From contig CM075857.1 of NCBI GenBank assembly GCA_037975125.1, positions 47,807,172-47,871,171 on the forward strand: a stretch of DNA of 64,000 bases, read 5' to 3'. This DNA is from Latrodectus hesperus (taxonomy: Eukaryota > Arthropoda > Arachnida > Araneae > Theridiidae). Below, piece after piece: positions 39,691 through 53,147 of the stretch (the stretch's first letter is position 1; each line of letters opens with the position of its first letter). Below the pieces are notes generated by a model, which was given only the letters and a program-made list of their open reading frames with translations, was not told where the DNA came from and did not search any database. Both the position numbers and the translations under genes were made by a program.

Positions 39691-42600
39691 ATTAAAGGGA
39701 TTTTGATCATTAAAGGGTATTGTATCATAAGATATTAATATATTTTAATGAATAGTTAAGCCCAAATAACTATGTAACACGAAGTAAATAAATCCATTAA
39801 ATCATTTTTAATAAAGATTAATTTCTCTTTCGAAAAGTGTTTTTTGGACATGTTTTATGAGAAAATAAATAATTATCTCTGAATAGTCTGGATTTTTAAT
39901 ATTTTTAAATCTATTTATCTGGAAAATTGCTTTTTAAGCTTTCAAATAAGCCTTAAAATTTATTTTTTCTATTACTGCATTAGTTTGAAATAAGGACTTC
40001 ATTTTTAATTGAGAAATACGAAGCTATTTTATACTATTTATAAAATGTGAATTCTCGGAAAGTTATTGCTTATTAATGAAACATCTAAGAAATCAATGAT
40101 TTAAAAAAATTTATTCAATCTTAATTTAAAACATTATATGCAATTTAAAAATATATGAAAAACATGAAAGAAGCGAAATCTTTTGGGCTAGTAAAATTTA
40201 ATCAGTTCTGAAAAATTATGGAGAAAATCAAGATATATCCATTAAAATTTATGAACTCTAAAAATATAGTTATTTTAGATTAAATTGAAAACATTGGCTA
40301 TAAGCTTTATCAGATTTTCAAGAAATATGTATTAAAATTAAAAAAAATATATTTAATCATTAACTTTATAGCAACATAACCAGTTTAGAATAATAAATTT
40401 AATCCAGAAATAATTATAATATAGTTACAATTTTAGAAATAAAGGGATTAGTCTTTCTATAAATAATTTTTTTTATGTTTTCTATATTTATAATAAAGTA
40501 ATGTGAAATTTAGTTTAATTTTTTACTAATATTCTATTTCATAGGATTCGAAATAAGGGGATCTAAATTATATGTAGTAAGAACTAATGGAAATGGAATT
40601 TAAGTTAATAAATAAATTAATATATTTTATAATTGACTTAAAAATGTGCATTTTAGTTCAATTTATCAATAATTAAAACTCATTTAAAAGCTACTTTTGA
40701 GATATTTATTATCACATTATGTAATAATATTACATGTAATTATCAATCAATGTAATAATATATGTAATTATCACACAGCTCAATAATATTACTGTAATAA
40801 TGTAATAACATTAGAAAATTTATAGAATTTTTAATATTGTTGAAGTTAAAAGGAAAATTTTGAAGATAAAAATTCATTTGAATTTATAAATTCTTAGCTA
40901 AAATTATTTGAAAAATTTATATTTTTAAGATCAAACAGCGTGAAAAATATTCCACCACCTGCAGAATTTAAATCCATGTGCATTTATATCAGATGCTTCT
41001 TACAAAAAATTCAATAATTTGTTTTACAAACTATAATTTATAAAAACAATGTTAAGAAACTGAATTATGCTTCATTTGTAAACTTAATTTGTGTTAGTAA
41101 TTAAAATTTTTAAGCAAGTTATAAAAGCAATTAAAAATTATATGAATAAAGCAATATTCGATTTTCCATTTTTTAAGTGATTGTGATGAATGAAAATCGA
41201 AGTTTTCAAAAGAGATCTTAAAATGATTTACTTTATAATATTAATTAAAACATAATAAATTATTAAAAAATTCCTGTTCTAGGAAAACTAAATTAATTAA
41301 CTATTGTAATAATAAAAGTAAAACTAGGATAACATTTGAATATCTGTAGTTGTGATATGACTACAGAGATTACGGTGTTATGTACCATAATTCCTGAAAA
41401 ATACCAAAGTTTTTTTAATATATTTTAATTTGAATTGCATTTAAAGAAATGTGTGATAAAAATGGATAGCATATAAAAAGAAAATCTATAACATGTAAAA
41501 AGAAAATTTTCTTTTCTATAATGAAGAAAAAATTTTCTTTTCATCAAAAATATACATAAATAAAAATCTAAATCATTCATTAATTACAAAAGTGTTTTTC
41601 TATTGTCCCCTTTGAAATTCATAAAATTCTTTTACAAAAAAATTTGCTTGTAAGTTAACTTTTAATTTTAGTTAAAGTTCTAAATAATTAAATATGAGTC
41701 GTTGTAATATTCCCCAAATTAATTAAATTTATATTTTATCTTGATTTTTATTTAAAATATTAAACATATAATTCAATTAAAATTATCATATTAATTTAAT
41801 TTGATATTTATTATTGCAATCAGTAACTGTTGTACATAAATATTTTTATCTATAGCATTTTCTGTAATAAAAATAAATATCATTGTAAAATAGAAATATC
41901 TTTTTATATTTGTGCCAATTTATAATTCATTAACAGTGGGTATTCATGCTATAAAAGAAAATATTTTTATGACTAGTTTATTGATTTAATAACAATGAAA
42001 ATAATTTTGACTTACATTTTTATTAAAAAATTAATCAATATAATCTTTATAATAATAAATTTATGTAACAGTATTACAAAAATTTCTATCATTTATAAAA
42101 TTTATATGAACTTTTTCAGTCTAAGAATTGATTAAACATTTGAAAAAACCGTTAAGAAAAAAGTAATAGGGAGGGGTAACGATTGTCATATATTATTAAT
42201 TCTTTTATATGCATTGAACAATTTTTCTTTTTTTTTATGAAATTTACATTGAAATCTGAAATTTAGTGATTGTAATTCAAATCATGGAGAAATATTAAAC
42301 TAAATTCATATATTTTTCATTAAGTAGAGTTTATTTTTAGAAACAAAGAAAATGATATTAGTCAACCTTACGTGTTGAAAAGAATTGAAATGTACATTTG
42401 AACATGTTTTTATGAACTCTGGAAATTCCATTTTGGGGGTTTTTATCAGCTTTAGTGTCTAAACATTTTTTTATCAAAATAATAAAATAAAAGTTTCCTG
42501 ACTTTCTAGTTATTCAAATAAAAATGTTTAAAAATGAAATTTTTATTTATAAACGATTTTTTTTCTTTTGAAATATGTACAGTAATTTAATTTATGTGAG

Positions 42601-42784
42601 ATAAAGCTGTAAAATGAAAACAGAGTTCATTATTTATTTCATTTTCAATAATTATGAAAATTAATTAAGTATTGAAACATATTTATGATATTAATTTATG
42701 AATTCATAATTTAATCAGGAATTTTAGATTGTGAAGCTGCATTGTAAAAATAAAACTTTGTACTATAAGTCAATAAAACAATAA

Positions 42785-42855
42785 ATGTATAATAATATAT
42801 TATAATTAAAATAATATATAATATAATATAATGTAATATAATATAATAAAAAGTA
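42785..42855. repeat. ATATAATATA-type low-complexity repeat
   Basis: An imperfect array of aatata and ataat units about 70 bases long, distinct from the pure (AT)n tracts. Confidence 0.7.
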
Positions 42856-45800
42856 TTATTAGTTATAATGAAAATATAAATAATAAAATAAAATATGAAT
42901 CAAAAATTTTAAACATCATGCAAAATTAGTTTAACTTGTTGTTGAAGGATTTTCATGCTTATCTACTACTTATTTTCATGCTTTGCTAAAAATAAATAAT
43001 TAGTAGGTTTAATTTCAACTACGAAGATAAAAGTGTTTAATGCCTTAGAATAAATTTGAAACTAGTTTCAGTTAGCTTTTAGATATAAAATTGAGATTGT
43101 AGAGCTACTAATTTCTTGTTTTTAAAGTTCTACTTGAGAACGTTACAAATGAAACTATTTTAGTTTGGTAGTCTCTTTACATGCATTCAGAAATAATGTT
43201 TTAAAAGCTCTCTATAAATTAGGATATTCATAAACACGGAAAAGAAATTAAAAGAGAAAACAGAATTTTTAACAATGCAATTCAATAGTAATGAAAATAA
43301 GTATTAGAAGAAATAGTTACAAATGCTGTGGCTGTGATTGTGGAAGTCACAAAAGTAAATATCTATGAAGATAGTAGCTTACGTTGTCTTATGCAATACT
43401 TGTTTTTAATTTCTTTAATAATGAGGAGAATGTGTAAATTTATCGACTTCTATTTAACTTCTGTTCGAACGATATAGACAACTTTCGTAAATTAAAATTA
43501 TGAAATTATAAATAACCAAAATTTGTATTTTTCTATCGTCATAAAACGTTATAGCGAATTTGAATATGTAAAATAACTTCCCATGGAAAGAAAAGCCAAG
43601 TGTTTATTACATTAGATATATTAAACAATATTAGGGGCACCATTGTGGAAGGGATCTTGTGCGAAAAGGGCATAGATAAAGGTAATATAAAAACTGTTTT
43701 TAAACTTTTTCATGGAAAATTGTTTGAATACCCTTCCTTCATATTTTGAATAGCATAAAGCAATACCATAAAATTTATATACTCATTAATTTTATTAGTT
43801 TTCTGAATAGTAAAAGTATGTAAAAACCCAATTAACGTTTAAATTTGGAAATTTATAATTTCTTTCTAATTGTTTGTATTATTTTGAATATTTTTAGAAA
43901 TAAATACATTATTTACAGATGGAAGGCATAAATAAATTGACTTACATATGTAAACAAAGCTGCAAAAAATAAGTCCTAAAATAGCTTAGGTATTTTAACT
44001 GCAATGCAAGAATAAAATTTCCAATGAAATTACAGATAATCATAGCGTTGAATGTTTTATCTATCAATTATGAAAAATAAAAATTTATTCTTAGAACTCA
44101 GAAAGTAAAACTTCCAATCGTATTAATAATAATATCGTGACAAAGATCAAAATATTTTGAAATATATTTTTGTAATGATCTTTAAAAGTGATGTATAACA
44201 ACTTAGAAACACACACAATTCCTTGAATAACATATAAAATTCTTCTTATCGTATTCTTGAAATGTTTTTCCTTCTGTTAGAGTTTTGTTCAAATGCGAGC
44301 TTTGTTTCATTTATACAAGTAAACTAATTAAAAGAAAGCAAATTCATGCTTTTTTCGGTAGTTAAACCACTAAAAAAATTTATAAATGTATCTTTTCTAA
44401 GTATTAATTTCAAGATAATTTTCATGTGGGATTTATGAATGAGCTAATTTCCCTGTTTCCGAGATATCAACAGTACTATCTATCTATTATTTAATACGCT
44501 GACAGCAAACATTCTTGATATATTATACACAAACGAAAGTTGTTATAAAATTAAATGCTATTTTAGGCAAAGTCACAGGAAAAATATATGGATTTCTTAT
44601 CAAATATATGATCAGAAAGCATATAATAATGTTACATGCAATAACATGTATGAAAAAGAAAGAAATGTGATAACATTTTTATGTTACTGTTTAACCACAA
44701 GAACTGTAAAAAACCATAATGAAGTAGCTGTTCTTAGCTGGAAGTTTAACTGCGAGAGATAACAGTAATTGTTTGACTAAATTTATTGAATATAGCTTTA
44801 CAAGGAAACATGAGATGTAAGGAGATACATTTTATAATGCGAGTCAGGAAAATTCTGGCTGACACTTCGATATTTATTTAAGCAGATAAGAAACACAATC
44901 GTTTAAATGTGTGTTGGAATTTTACAGCACAATATACTTAAACACAAGCTTAATTATTTGATATTTATTAGCTGTTAGATTTGAATTCCAAATACGTTTG
45001 AAAGAAGCATTTAATGAGACCTTCAATAGCTTCTGAAGAAAATGATTCTTATGCAAACTTCTTTAGATGTGATGTCATGTCACTATTGAAATATTTACCA
45101 TTTTGTTTCTTATTTCAAAAACTGAACAAAATTTATTGCATAACTGTTATATTTATGTTAAATTCATTATTAATGAAATGATTTTTCAAAATTTTTAAAT
45201 AAATTTCTTAATCTTAATAAACTTTACTGCAGTGAATAAAAACTGTGGAAACATTATTATTAGTTTTTTGAATGCAAGCAGTTATTATAACGCTATCACA
45301 TTCATTTATATAAAAATATTTATAAGTCGGAATGATATCTGATAGTTTACGTATCAAAGAATTCTGGAAATGAGTGAATACTTTGAAAGGAAAAGCAATT
45401 ATAATGCTTTCCGCAAAAAATAAGAATACTTTACATTTCATAATATTTTTTTATTATTCAAAATCCGCTAGTAAAGCAATAGCCACTGAAAAATTTAAAT
45501 TTACTTTTAAAAAATTACTTTTTTAATAATTACATTCATATTTTCATTAAAATGATTAGTTTACAATGAATGTATCTCCAAAATATGTATCAAGAGACTA
45601 AATAATCATGAAAAGTGAACATGAATTTTCAATTTATGATATAAATGCTAAATACATGTACTCATAAAATTCAATAATATATAATGAAATGTTAAAGAAA
45701 AGATAAAAATAATATTTAAAATGAATATATTTATAATTTAAAATTTATTTACAAACATATATGCAGTAGGTATATTTATTTTTAAAATTTCTTTAATACA

Positions 45801-48800
45801 AATATCTTTAATAGGAATTCTCAAAATTAAAAAAAATGGTTCTAAAAATTTCACTAGTTTTTACTAGAATAGACTATTGTAAATGATTGATTTTACTTCT
45901 GAATTGCTTATTGAAAAAATATTTGAAAATTTGGTTAGATAATTAAAAAATTTTAGAAATTTTAGAAAAATTTATTTTAATAAATGTAAAAATGTGAGTA
46001 ATTTCATTACCTTTTTTTTAAATGTTGATGTTTTAGATATAAAACTTTTATAAAATTTTTTTAATAAAAAGTGATAATTTTTATAAATGCTCAATAAGCA
46101 CAAATGTAACGCATAAAGACTCATAAGGCATACACATTTAGCTAGTTTACTTTGGTGTTTTATGTTTTTTATATTAATGAAATCAAATCTTTTGACAAAG
46201 AAAATAATGAACCAAGCGTGAATTTTTTAATTTGATAATGATTTTATTGCTTGGAAATCGTTACTGTATCATTATTTTTCTATTTGTAATGCAAGCTCTG
46301 AATAATTTTTTTCAGAACTTGCAATAAAATAATCTATTTTTTATTTTATTGCAAGTTTTAAATCTTTGTCTGCAGAGATTACACCTTTTAATGATTAACA
46401 AATCAATATCACAAAAAGTGGAAGTGTAATACATAAAACAGTGACAAAGCTGTAAATCTGTAACAAAATTCTGCGTCTCACATTTACTTTCTATCCTTAC
46501 CCATAATAAGAATCCAGTCTTAAAATCGAATCTTTCTTAATCGTAAAAGGTTTTATTTTTCCAGTATTCGCTTCATTGTGTCTTATGAAAAGAAGAAAAT
46601 AAGAAAATTTTCGGCTATCAAAAAAGTACTGTAAATCAGTATTTTTAGGATGAGGTAGCAAGGTATCCTTTTTTATCATTTCTTATGTTTTTGTGTTTAC
46701 CGTCTTAGTTAAAAAACAACATAGTTTTATTTAACAAATTTTAGATCCTTAAGAAAGTTCACATATAAAAAATACAAGGTTGTTAATCTTTTTAAAGGAA
46801 TATCTAACTTTGTACTTATGTACATCTGATAGGAATTTAAACCACAATAAATGAGAAAAATTCAAAAATAAAAATAAATTCTTTCATTTGGAAATTGTAT
46901 TATTATTGTATTATTACAATATTTATTTTTAAAAATACAAAGAAAATTTTTCTTTTTACTTGGTGATACATTAAATATTATCTTGTGTTCCTGGACAGTT
47001 TTCTTTAAGAATATATTTGTTATAAATGTGTTCGTAAAAAGTCTTTAACAATAATAGAACTCATATGAATAAGAATTGAATAAAGTTTAATAAAAAATTT
47101 TTTACAAATAAAAAAAACATTGAGGTTGTTTATCTCAATTTGTTAAATAAATGAAAGATGGTTATAAATAAATTTTTGAAGCGTTTCTTTTTTAAAATAT
47201 TTATCTTATATCCTATGTGTTTCCTGCTAATTTGTCACATTATTTCTTCTTAGTTCACATTATTTAATTTCATTTTTCATTAGTCTTTATAAGAGTATAC
47301 TTTTGAATATTCTTATATTTTTAGAAATAATTTACGGAATTGGTTTCAATTTATGAAATATATATCGAAATACATTGCTTGTAAGAATAATAAAAATTTA
47401 TAAAGTTATAATATTAAAATAATACAAATAAATATTATTCAAAGTATTAATTGCTTATTATAAATTGCAATAAATAATTAAGACTTTGAAAATTACTATA
47501 ATTAAATTATTTTTAAGTAGTAAATAACATTTAAACACGCATAAAGCAAGCTGTTTCAATGTATATGTTGGCATTCGTGGTACATTCTAGCATCTGACAT
47601 GATTTTAGAATTTCCTCCAGATATGTTGTTTTTTCGATTATAAATCAACAACATTGCAAAACTCGGTAGCATCATTGATAAAGCACTTCCCTGCAATACC
47701 CGTTTACTTTAAAAATGTGAAATTGGTTGAAAATTACTGATTCATGAAATAGCTGATGATCGCTCATGATTCAGAATTTTATGAATGATCTTAAATTGCT
47801 CATGAATTGTTTGACACCTTGTTGATTTAAGCGAATAAATATGATCATGTGAACAATCCTCAAACACAAATGTGAGTTCAGCGTGCTTTACCATTGCAAT
47901 TCAAATACTTATATTCTAATATTATATTCATACTCTCTTAACTCTGCACTAATATTTGTATTAAAAGTTTAAAAAGAATTTCTTAAAATAAAATTCTTGA
48001 AAAGGGCAGCTTATTTCACATGACTGAAACTCCAGTAATTTGCGAATAATTTTCAATAGCTTAATGTGAAATACACTTTTGTTGTTGCATTATAGAAATT
48101 ATGTTTCAATACTCCCACAAATTCGTAAAACCCTTCTTTGAAATTTCTTTCCTTAGTTAAAGAGCGATCACTTTAGTTTTTTGGAGATGATATGCAAATT
48201 TTTTAATATTTTATCAGTAATTTATGTTTGTGCTATGTTTAACTTCTTATTAGAAACATTTTCACCATTTTAATTCATGAAAGCTGCGCTGCATTCCTTT
48301 TATGATGATTGGTTAAATAGTGCAATCAGTCACATTAAAAAATTTTTTTATTTTTGACAAGGAAGAATCTTCATTTCTTTTTTCTTACACCTTTAGCTTT
48401 TAAATGAAAAAGATACTAATTATGCATATAAGCACAATTTCTTGTATAAGTAATTCAAATTTTTTTCAATAAACTTGGTAAATATCATTTTGCATTTTTC
48501 TTTAATTGCGGAAGTATATTTAATGAAAATCCTATTTACCTTTAACGAAAATTACTAATGAAACTTTCTAATAAATGTAAGGTGTATAGAATTATACTTT
48601 TCAATTTGTAAATTATTTTGAGATAAAAAATATTTAAATTACGATAGCGATTATGTAGAATATTATTTTATTAATAGTATATTTAATATATGTATATTTT
48701 AGCTTTCATTAGGAATTTTAATTTCTGAATGCACACTCACCTTCCTGATGAGCTTCAAATGTTACATCAAGAAGACAACAAAACATGAAATTTTAGATTA

Positions 48801-49385
48801 TAACAACACTAAGCATCCTATAAGCATTTTTAGATGGGAAGAATGAGTCTGAAATTCCTTCAGTGAATTTAGAGAATTTATATCTTTTATATTCAAACAG
48901 TTATTGAAATTGAAATACACAATTTTTGCATTAAGTCTCATGATTTTTTTGCTTTTGTTCATGATTTTTTTCAAAATTTTTAGGAGTCCCTAATTTATTT
49001 ATGGATAAATATATAACAAATAGTGCTACACAGTACCAAAATATAATCAATGCTTTTGTTTAGTTCTAAAAACTTTAATCCTTTTTTTCAAATGCTTCAT
49101 TGACTTATCGAAAAATCATGATCATTAATTATTTTATTTATAAAAATTTCATATTTTATTTCAAAGAATTAATTAATGAAGTTAAGATAATTACTGTTGA
49201 AATAGTGATGCAAATATCAATCCCTTTTAGTTTGATTATACTTATGCCTGTATCAATTTTATAAAAAATATGAAGCATGTATTTCAATATAAACTATAAA
49301 TCACAATTTTTTGTAATATTAAAAGATATTATTAAGCAAATATATAAAAACTTAAAAATATTTATTACAAATTTAGGATTTTTGG

Positions 49386-49386
<1 letters not shown>

Positions 49387-49465
<79 letters not shown>
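49387..49465. repeat. (AT)n microsatellite
   Basis: About 79 bases of pure AT dinucleotide. Confidence 0.97.
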
Positions 49466-49468
<3 letters not shown>

Positions 49469-50056
49469 GAAAGAATTTTATATGAATCTATATAAAATAG
49501 TTAGGAAGAAATAATACCTGAACTGAAACTTCAAATTTTCTGCTTGAATGGGAATTCAAAAATGCAACGTTGCATATAAACTCATTGGATTTAGACAAGA
49601 TTTATTCAACGAAAAGACAACCAGGGAATAAAAAGACACCTACAGTTGAGTTTAAATATCGTTTTAATAAGTGCAGTTTGCTTTCAATTTTTGTCGTAAA
49701 ATATAGAAAATTTTATATATTAATAATTAAAATTTAATAAATATCGAACAAAGCTTAATATAAACAATGGGAGAGTTATATACAAATATGTAATTAATAT
49801 TTGTTTTAATGTTTTCTATATTTATAGAGAATATTTATTCATTTAAAGATTTATATCATTCAAAAATAGCAAAATCTTTATAATAAACTTCATTGTTTCT
49901 GAAACACTTGATAAAAAATATAAAATTAAGCAAAATAATTTTTTGTAGTATGTATAATACATTATTTGAATTGAATGAATGTTATGAATGGGATAAAATT
50001 TTAGTGCAATTTAAACTTAAGAAATCAGTCGTTGTTGATAAATATTTTGAAAAACG

Positions 50057-50058
<2 letters not shown>

Positions 50059-50149
<91 letters not shown>
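50059..50149. repeat. (AT)n microsatellite
   Basis: About 90 bases of pure AT dinucleotide, only some 600 bases from the previous tract. Confidence 0.97.
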
Positions 50150-50151
<2 letters not shown>

Positions 50152-51176
50152 TTTATAGGTATATTAAGACATTTATAGGTATATAAGAGGCCAAAAAATC
50201 CAGCAGTTTGAGATAACATGCACGCGACAAGTCCTTCAAATTTACTGGAAGATATTTTTAGTTAGGCTCTCTCTTTCTCCCAGGAAAGTGTATAATTTCT
50301 ATTTCTTAACCTGTATGGTATATTATGAAGCAATTAATAATTTCATTGTGTTCAAAACATATTCCAAGTTATTTAGGCTGAGGAATCAGCTTGGCCGAAT
50401 CATTCACTCCAATTTTGTTCTAGTAAGATTACTTGTATATTCAGTATTTTCAAACATCTACTCCAGAGCAATTTTAGAGTTGAATCCTAGATGATTATCA
50501 TCTCCATTTGGTCCATCATCTAATGAAAAATACACATAAGCACATTGATTTCTTCAATTCCTCAGAAAAAATGAATCTAGGACATGTTCCATTTGTATAT
50601 AAATAAAAAAATATTTTTGTAATGTTTCATTGTAATCTGTTATTTACTGTATATTAATATTTCATACAAATAATAACATGTTAGAACAAAAATATTTGTT
50701 TTAAAAATTTACCAAACATTAATTTTGATAATTTCAAAATTAATGTTAAATAAATTTTGAAAATAAATATTTTTATGATAACAACGCGTTAAGATTAACA
50801 TAAAATTCTTAATTCGTAAAATATTTTGAGCATTTAGGTTGAGTTATGTAGCTTAGAGTATATTAACATATTAAAAAATATAAATTTCTGTCTTATAAAA
50901 ATAAGTGAATTGTAGACATAAATAATTTTGTTGTTTCCATTAATTTAGTATTAAATTCAAGATCTCTGAATTTCATGAATTATACAGTCAAATTGATGCA
51001 ATTCGGAATTCCTAATAAAAAATGTAGTCTTTTCTATATTATTTTTAAGCTGACACAGCTAGTAAGATGAAATTCTAGATGCCATTAATAACATAACAAT
51101 AGGTGTCCATGTTAATGAACATAGGAAACTGACTGTTTCTAACTCTGATAAATTACTTTTCAGCTTCCTTTGGTTA
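50150..51176. other. AT-rich intergenic DNA
   Basis: No gene is recognised. The 68-codon frame at 50288-50494 lacks any motif. Confidence 0.45.
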
Positions 51177-51184
51177 TGACGTCA
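51177..51184. promoter_or_regulatory. Full palindromic CRE (TGACGTCA)
   Basis: A perfect 8-bp cAMP-response element palindrome lies in a locally G+C-richer segment (about 51100-51300) that also contains tgaggtcactctcg. CREB/ATF-type bZIP proteins bind this site. By itself an 8-bp match can occur by chance, and no transcript start is identifiable. Confidence 0.3.
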
Positions 51185-51474
51185 ACAAGCTGCAAAGTAA
51201 AAGTCTCACGACACTTCTTCCGCCACTTTGAACAATAGAGATCGGAACATTTCCTGGAAATGAGGTCACTCTCGTTATTTTCGTAAAAAAAGTTTTTGTC
51301 AAGGTTTCGGCAGAATAAGTGAATCTCAAAGAAAAAAATACCAAAAAGGCTATTTTCCCAATAAATTAGAGAGAAAACTTCAGAGTAATAATTCCTTAAA
51401 TATTTATTTATCTATCTTCACAAACAGAGCTCTTATATTTGATTGATTGATGATGTGTACTTTAAAATATTTTT

Positions 51475-51506
51475 TACACTAGTGTCCAAAATTAAGAGAA
51501 TTTTCT
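51475..51506. mobile_element. Possible orphan Tc1-type terminal repeat
   Basis: TA at 51475-51476 is followed by cactagtgtccaaaattaag. The start, CACT.GTGTCCA.AAATTAAG, is close to the terminal repeat of the Tc1 element at 62215-62641. No partner repeat or transposase was found nearby, so it would be a solitary end. Confidence 0.4.
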
Positions 51507-51803
51507 GATTTGATGTGAATTAGCTTCAAAGCTACTGATCTGCTTTTATGAAAACTTGGTTTGAACATAATTGGAATAATATAGAAAAATAGCTATTCAA
51601 CATCTAGAGTCTTGCATAATATTATCGGAAGATGTGAACCAAATTCTCCTGAATCCCACAAAATAACGTTTCAAAAAAGGTGTCATTTCTCGCCTTTAAC
51701 AAAAATGTAAATTTCACACAATGATTAAACACTGGGAATAAAGCTATTTAAAAGTTCTCATGGAAATTAATTCCACACATTAAACAACATTTCTTTCTGT
51801 TTT

Positions 51804-52060
51804 AGGATGGTTCTAAAAAATTTTGTGATTTGGAATTACTCTCCAGAGACAGTTGTAGAGATTTTGGAACTTTGGAAACTCCTATGGCAAATTTTAGTGG
51901 GAAATACATTTATTTTTTTGATCTTGGATGTGGTTCTCAATAATGCTGTGATTTGGAATTACTCTCCAGAGATAGTTCCAGACATTTTGGGTTTTGAAAA
52001 CCCGCATGACAAATTTAAGTGGGTAATATATTTATTTTCCAGAAATCTATCGAGCACATG
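51804..52060 (+). repeat. Two-copy tandem repeat, unit 123 bp, open in one frame
   Basis: The anchors gtgatttggaattactctcc start at 51825 and 51948, so the period is 123 bases, exactly 41 codons. Both copies share gga.gtggttct, the gtgatttgg block, ccagaga.agtt, attttgg and gacaaat/ggcaaatt...agtgg.aat. The frame 51807-52061 reads through both copies and gives V.WNYSPE twice. Because the unit is a multiple of three, the open frame may be a simple consequence. I do not recognise the peptide. Confidence 0.75.
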
Positions 52061-52079
52061 ACCTGTATTTGCCTCTCAA

Positions 52080-52540
52080 GTAGGGTAAATTTGCCGGTTC
52101 TAGAACAGCGCCGACACGGGCGATTTGAGTTGAGTTGTTTTTCTCCTGTTGCTGAGTTGAGTTGTTTTTCCTGCGGTAGAGTTTAGTTATTTTTCTTCCT
52201 GCCGCTGAGTTTCTGTTTTGATTTTTTGCTGTTGAGTTTTGGTTTTGATTTCTTTGATAGAGTTGGGTTGTGATTCATCTTGCTGCTACACTGAGCCGTT
52301 GGTTTCGCTTTCTTTAAAACAGTTGAAGTGAACAGATTTGGAAGATTTTTTTTATATTTAGAATTCCTATAAGTTTGGTGGCCACAATGAAGTTTACATT
52401 TTAGAGATGGCAGCACTATGCATTGTCTGAAACATGAAATAAGTTCTAAATATTTTTTAAAGTCAGTGCTGCCATCTAGTTCCAAAATTATAAACTTGAT
52501 ATAATTTAACAAAATTAGAAAAAATAATAATAACAACGAT
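52080..52540 (-). other. G+C-richer segment with degenerate short repeats; minus-strand frame
   Basis: From about 52130 to 52270 the plus strand contains repeated gttgagttgttttt, ctgctgagttt and tgttttgatttttt units, a degenerate minisatellite. On the minus strand this reads as a Lys/Ser-rich tail (KKSKPKLNSKKSKQKLSG) of a 117-codon frame (52183-52536). The upstream part of the frame includes CFRQCIVLPSLKCKLHCGHQ. No domain is recognised and the frame is not assigned as a gene. Confidence 0.35.
52405..52477. promoter_or_regulatory. Inverted pair of CTCF-like cores
   Basis: agatggcagcact at 52405-52417 and its exact reverse complement agtgctgccatct at 52465-52477 form a 13-bp inverted pair with 47 bases between. 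The AGATGGCAGC core matches the CTCF binding consensus, AG(A/G)(T/G)GGC. The minus-strand copy extends this on its 5' side as aactagatggcagcac, a better match than the plus-strand copy. Function is inferred from motif only; it may also be a short inverted repeat of another origin. Confidence 0.35.
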
Positions 52541-52577
52541 GGATTATAGGATCGAACTCATAAAGTTAAAAAGGGTT

Positions 52578-52622
52578 CGTGGATCAACGATTTATTTCCC
52601 TGCTTTAAACAGTTGATCCACG
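52578..52622. repeat. Perfect 11-bp inverted repeat with 23-base loop
   Basis: cgtggatcaac (52578-52588) pairs exactly with gttgatccacg (52612-52622). The loop is AT- and pyrimidine-rich. It lies just upstream of the possible solo LTR. Confidence 0.85.
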
Positions 52623-52668
52623 TATACTTGACCATTCTGTAGAATAAATAGGTATTCAACCAGTCCCA

Positions 52669-52980
52669 ATGTAATGAAAACTCCCCAGGAAGTCAATTAC
52701 CGGCGGCACCGACGGCATATGTAATGAGTTTTTTATTTCAAAATGATTATCGTCTTAATTGTATTAAATAGAATATGTGAGCAATATTATCATGATTCTA
52801 ATTGTATATAAGTGAAATACGTTACATTTTAGGAATGCATTTATTTCAAATAAACCTGATTCTTTTCTAACACGTGCATTCACTTCAGTTTCTTTCTCTA
52901 TGAGAGTTGAGAACTACTCTTACTGGATTCCTATTTGGTAATGGAAATTTGTTTCAGAATAGGTGGCAACATGTCCACTT
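52669..52980 (+). mobile_element. Possible solo LTR
   Basis: A segment of about 300 bases starts tgtaatgaaaactcccc and includes a TATA-like tgtatataagtg at about 52803-52814 and an aataaa polyadenylation signal near 52851. Its composition is more balanced than its flanks (ccggcggcaccgacggc near 52700). This order is what an LTR promoter and polyA site would look like. The 3' end, target-site duplication and any internal domain are not defined, so this is tentative. Confidence 0.3.
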
Positions 52981-53147
52981 AAACAAAGTCAAACAGGTTT
53001 TACCTTGTGAACGCATGCTTACTTTGAATCATTTTTTTTACATTTAATATTTTTGTGATCTTTAGTCAAAACGTTTTCTTTCTAGTCCAGATTTTCTAGT
53101 TTAATATTGATATCTAATTATCAAAACAACAGTCTTTGCATTTTATA

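Larger units (their letters stand above)
38259..49386. other. Long AT-rich stretch with almost no recognisable feature
   Basis: Eleven kilobases of AT-rich DNA show no transposase, RT, SINE or (AT)n tract. The only structures noted are the 19-bp inverted repeat at 39649-39690, a palindromic atgtaataatattacat patch near 40719, ataatata repeats at about 42785-42855, and a tandem aaagaaaattttctttt patch at about 41500-41545. No open frame has convincing protein composition. Confidence 0.5.

Noticed and set aside
52183..52536. 117-codon minus-strand Lys/Ser-rich ORF as a real gene
   Set aside because: Its C-terminal half is the reverse reading of a degenerate minisatellite; no domain or splice structure supports it.
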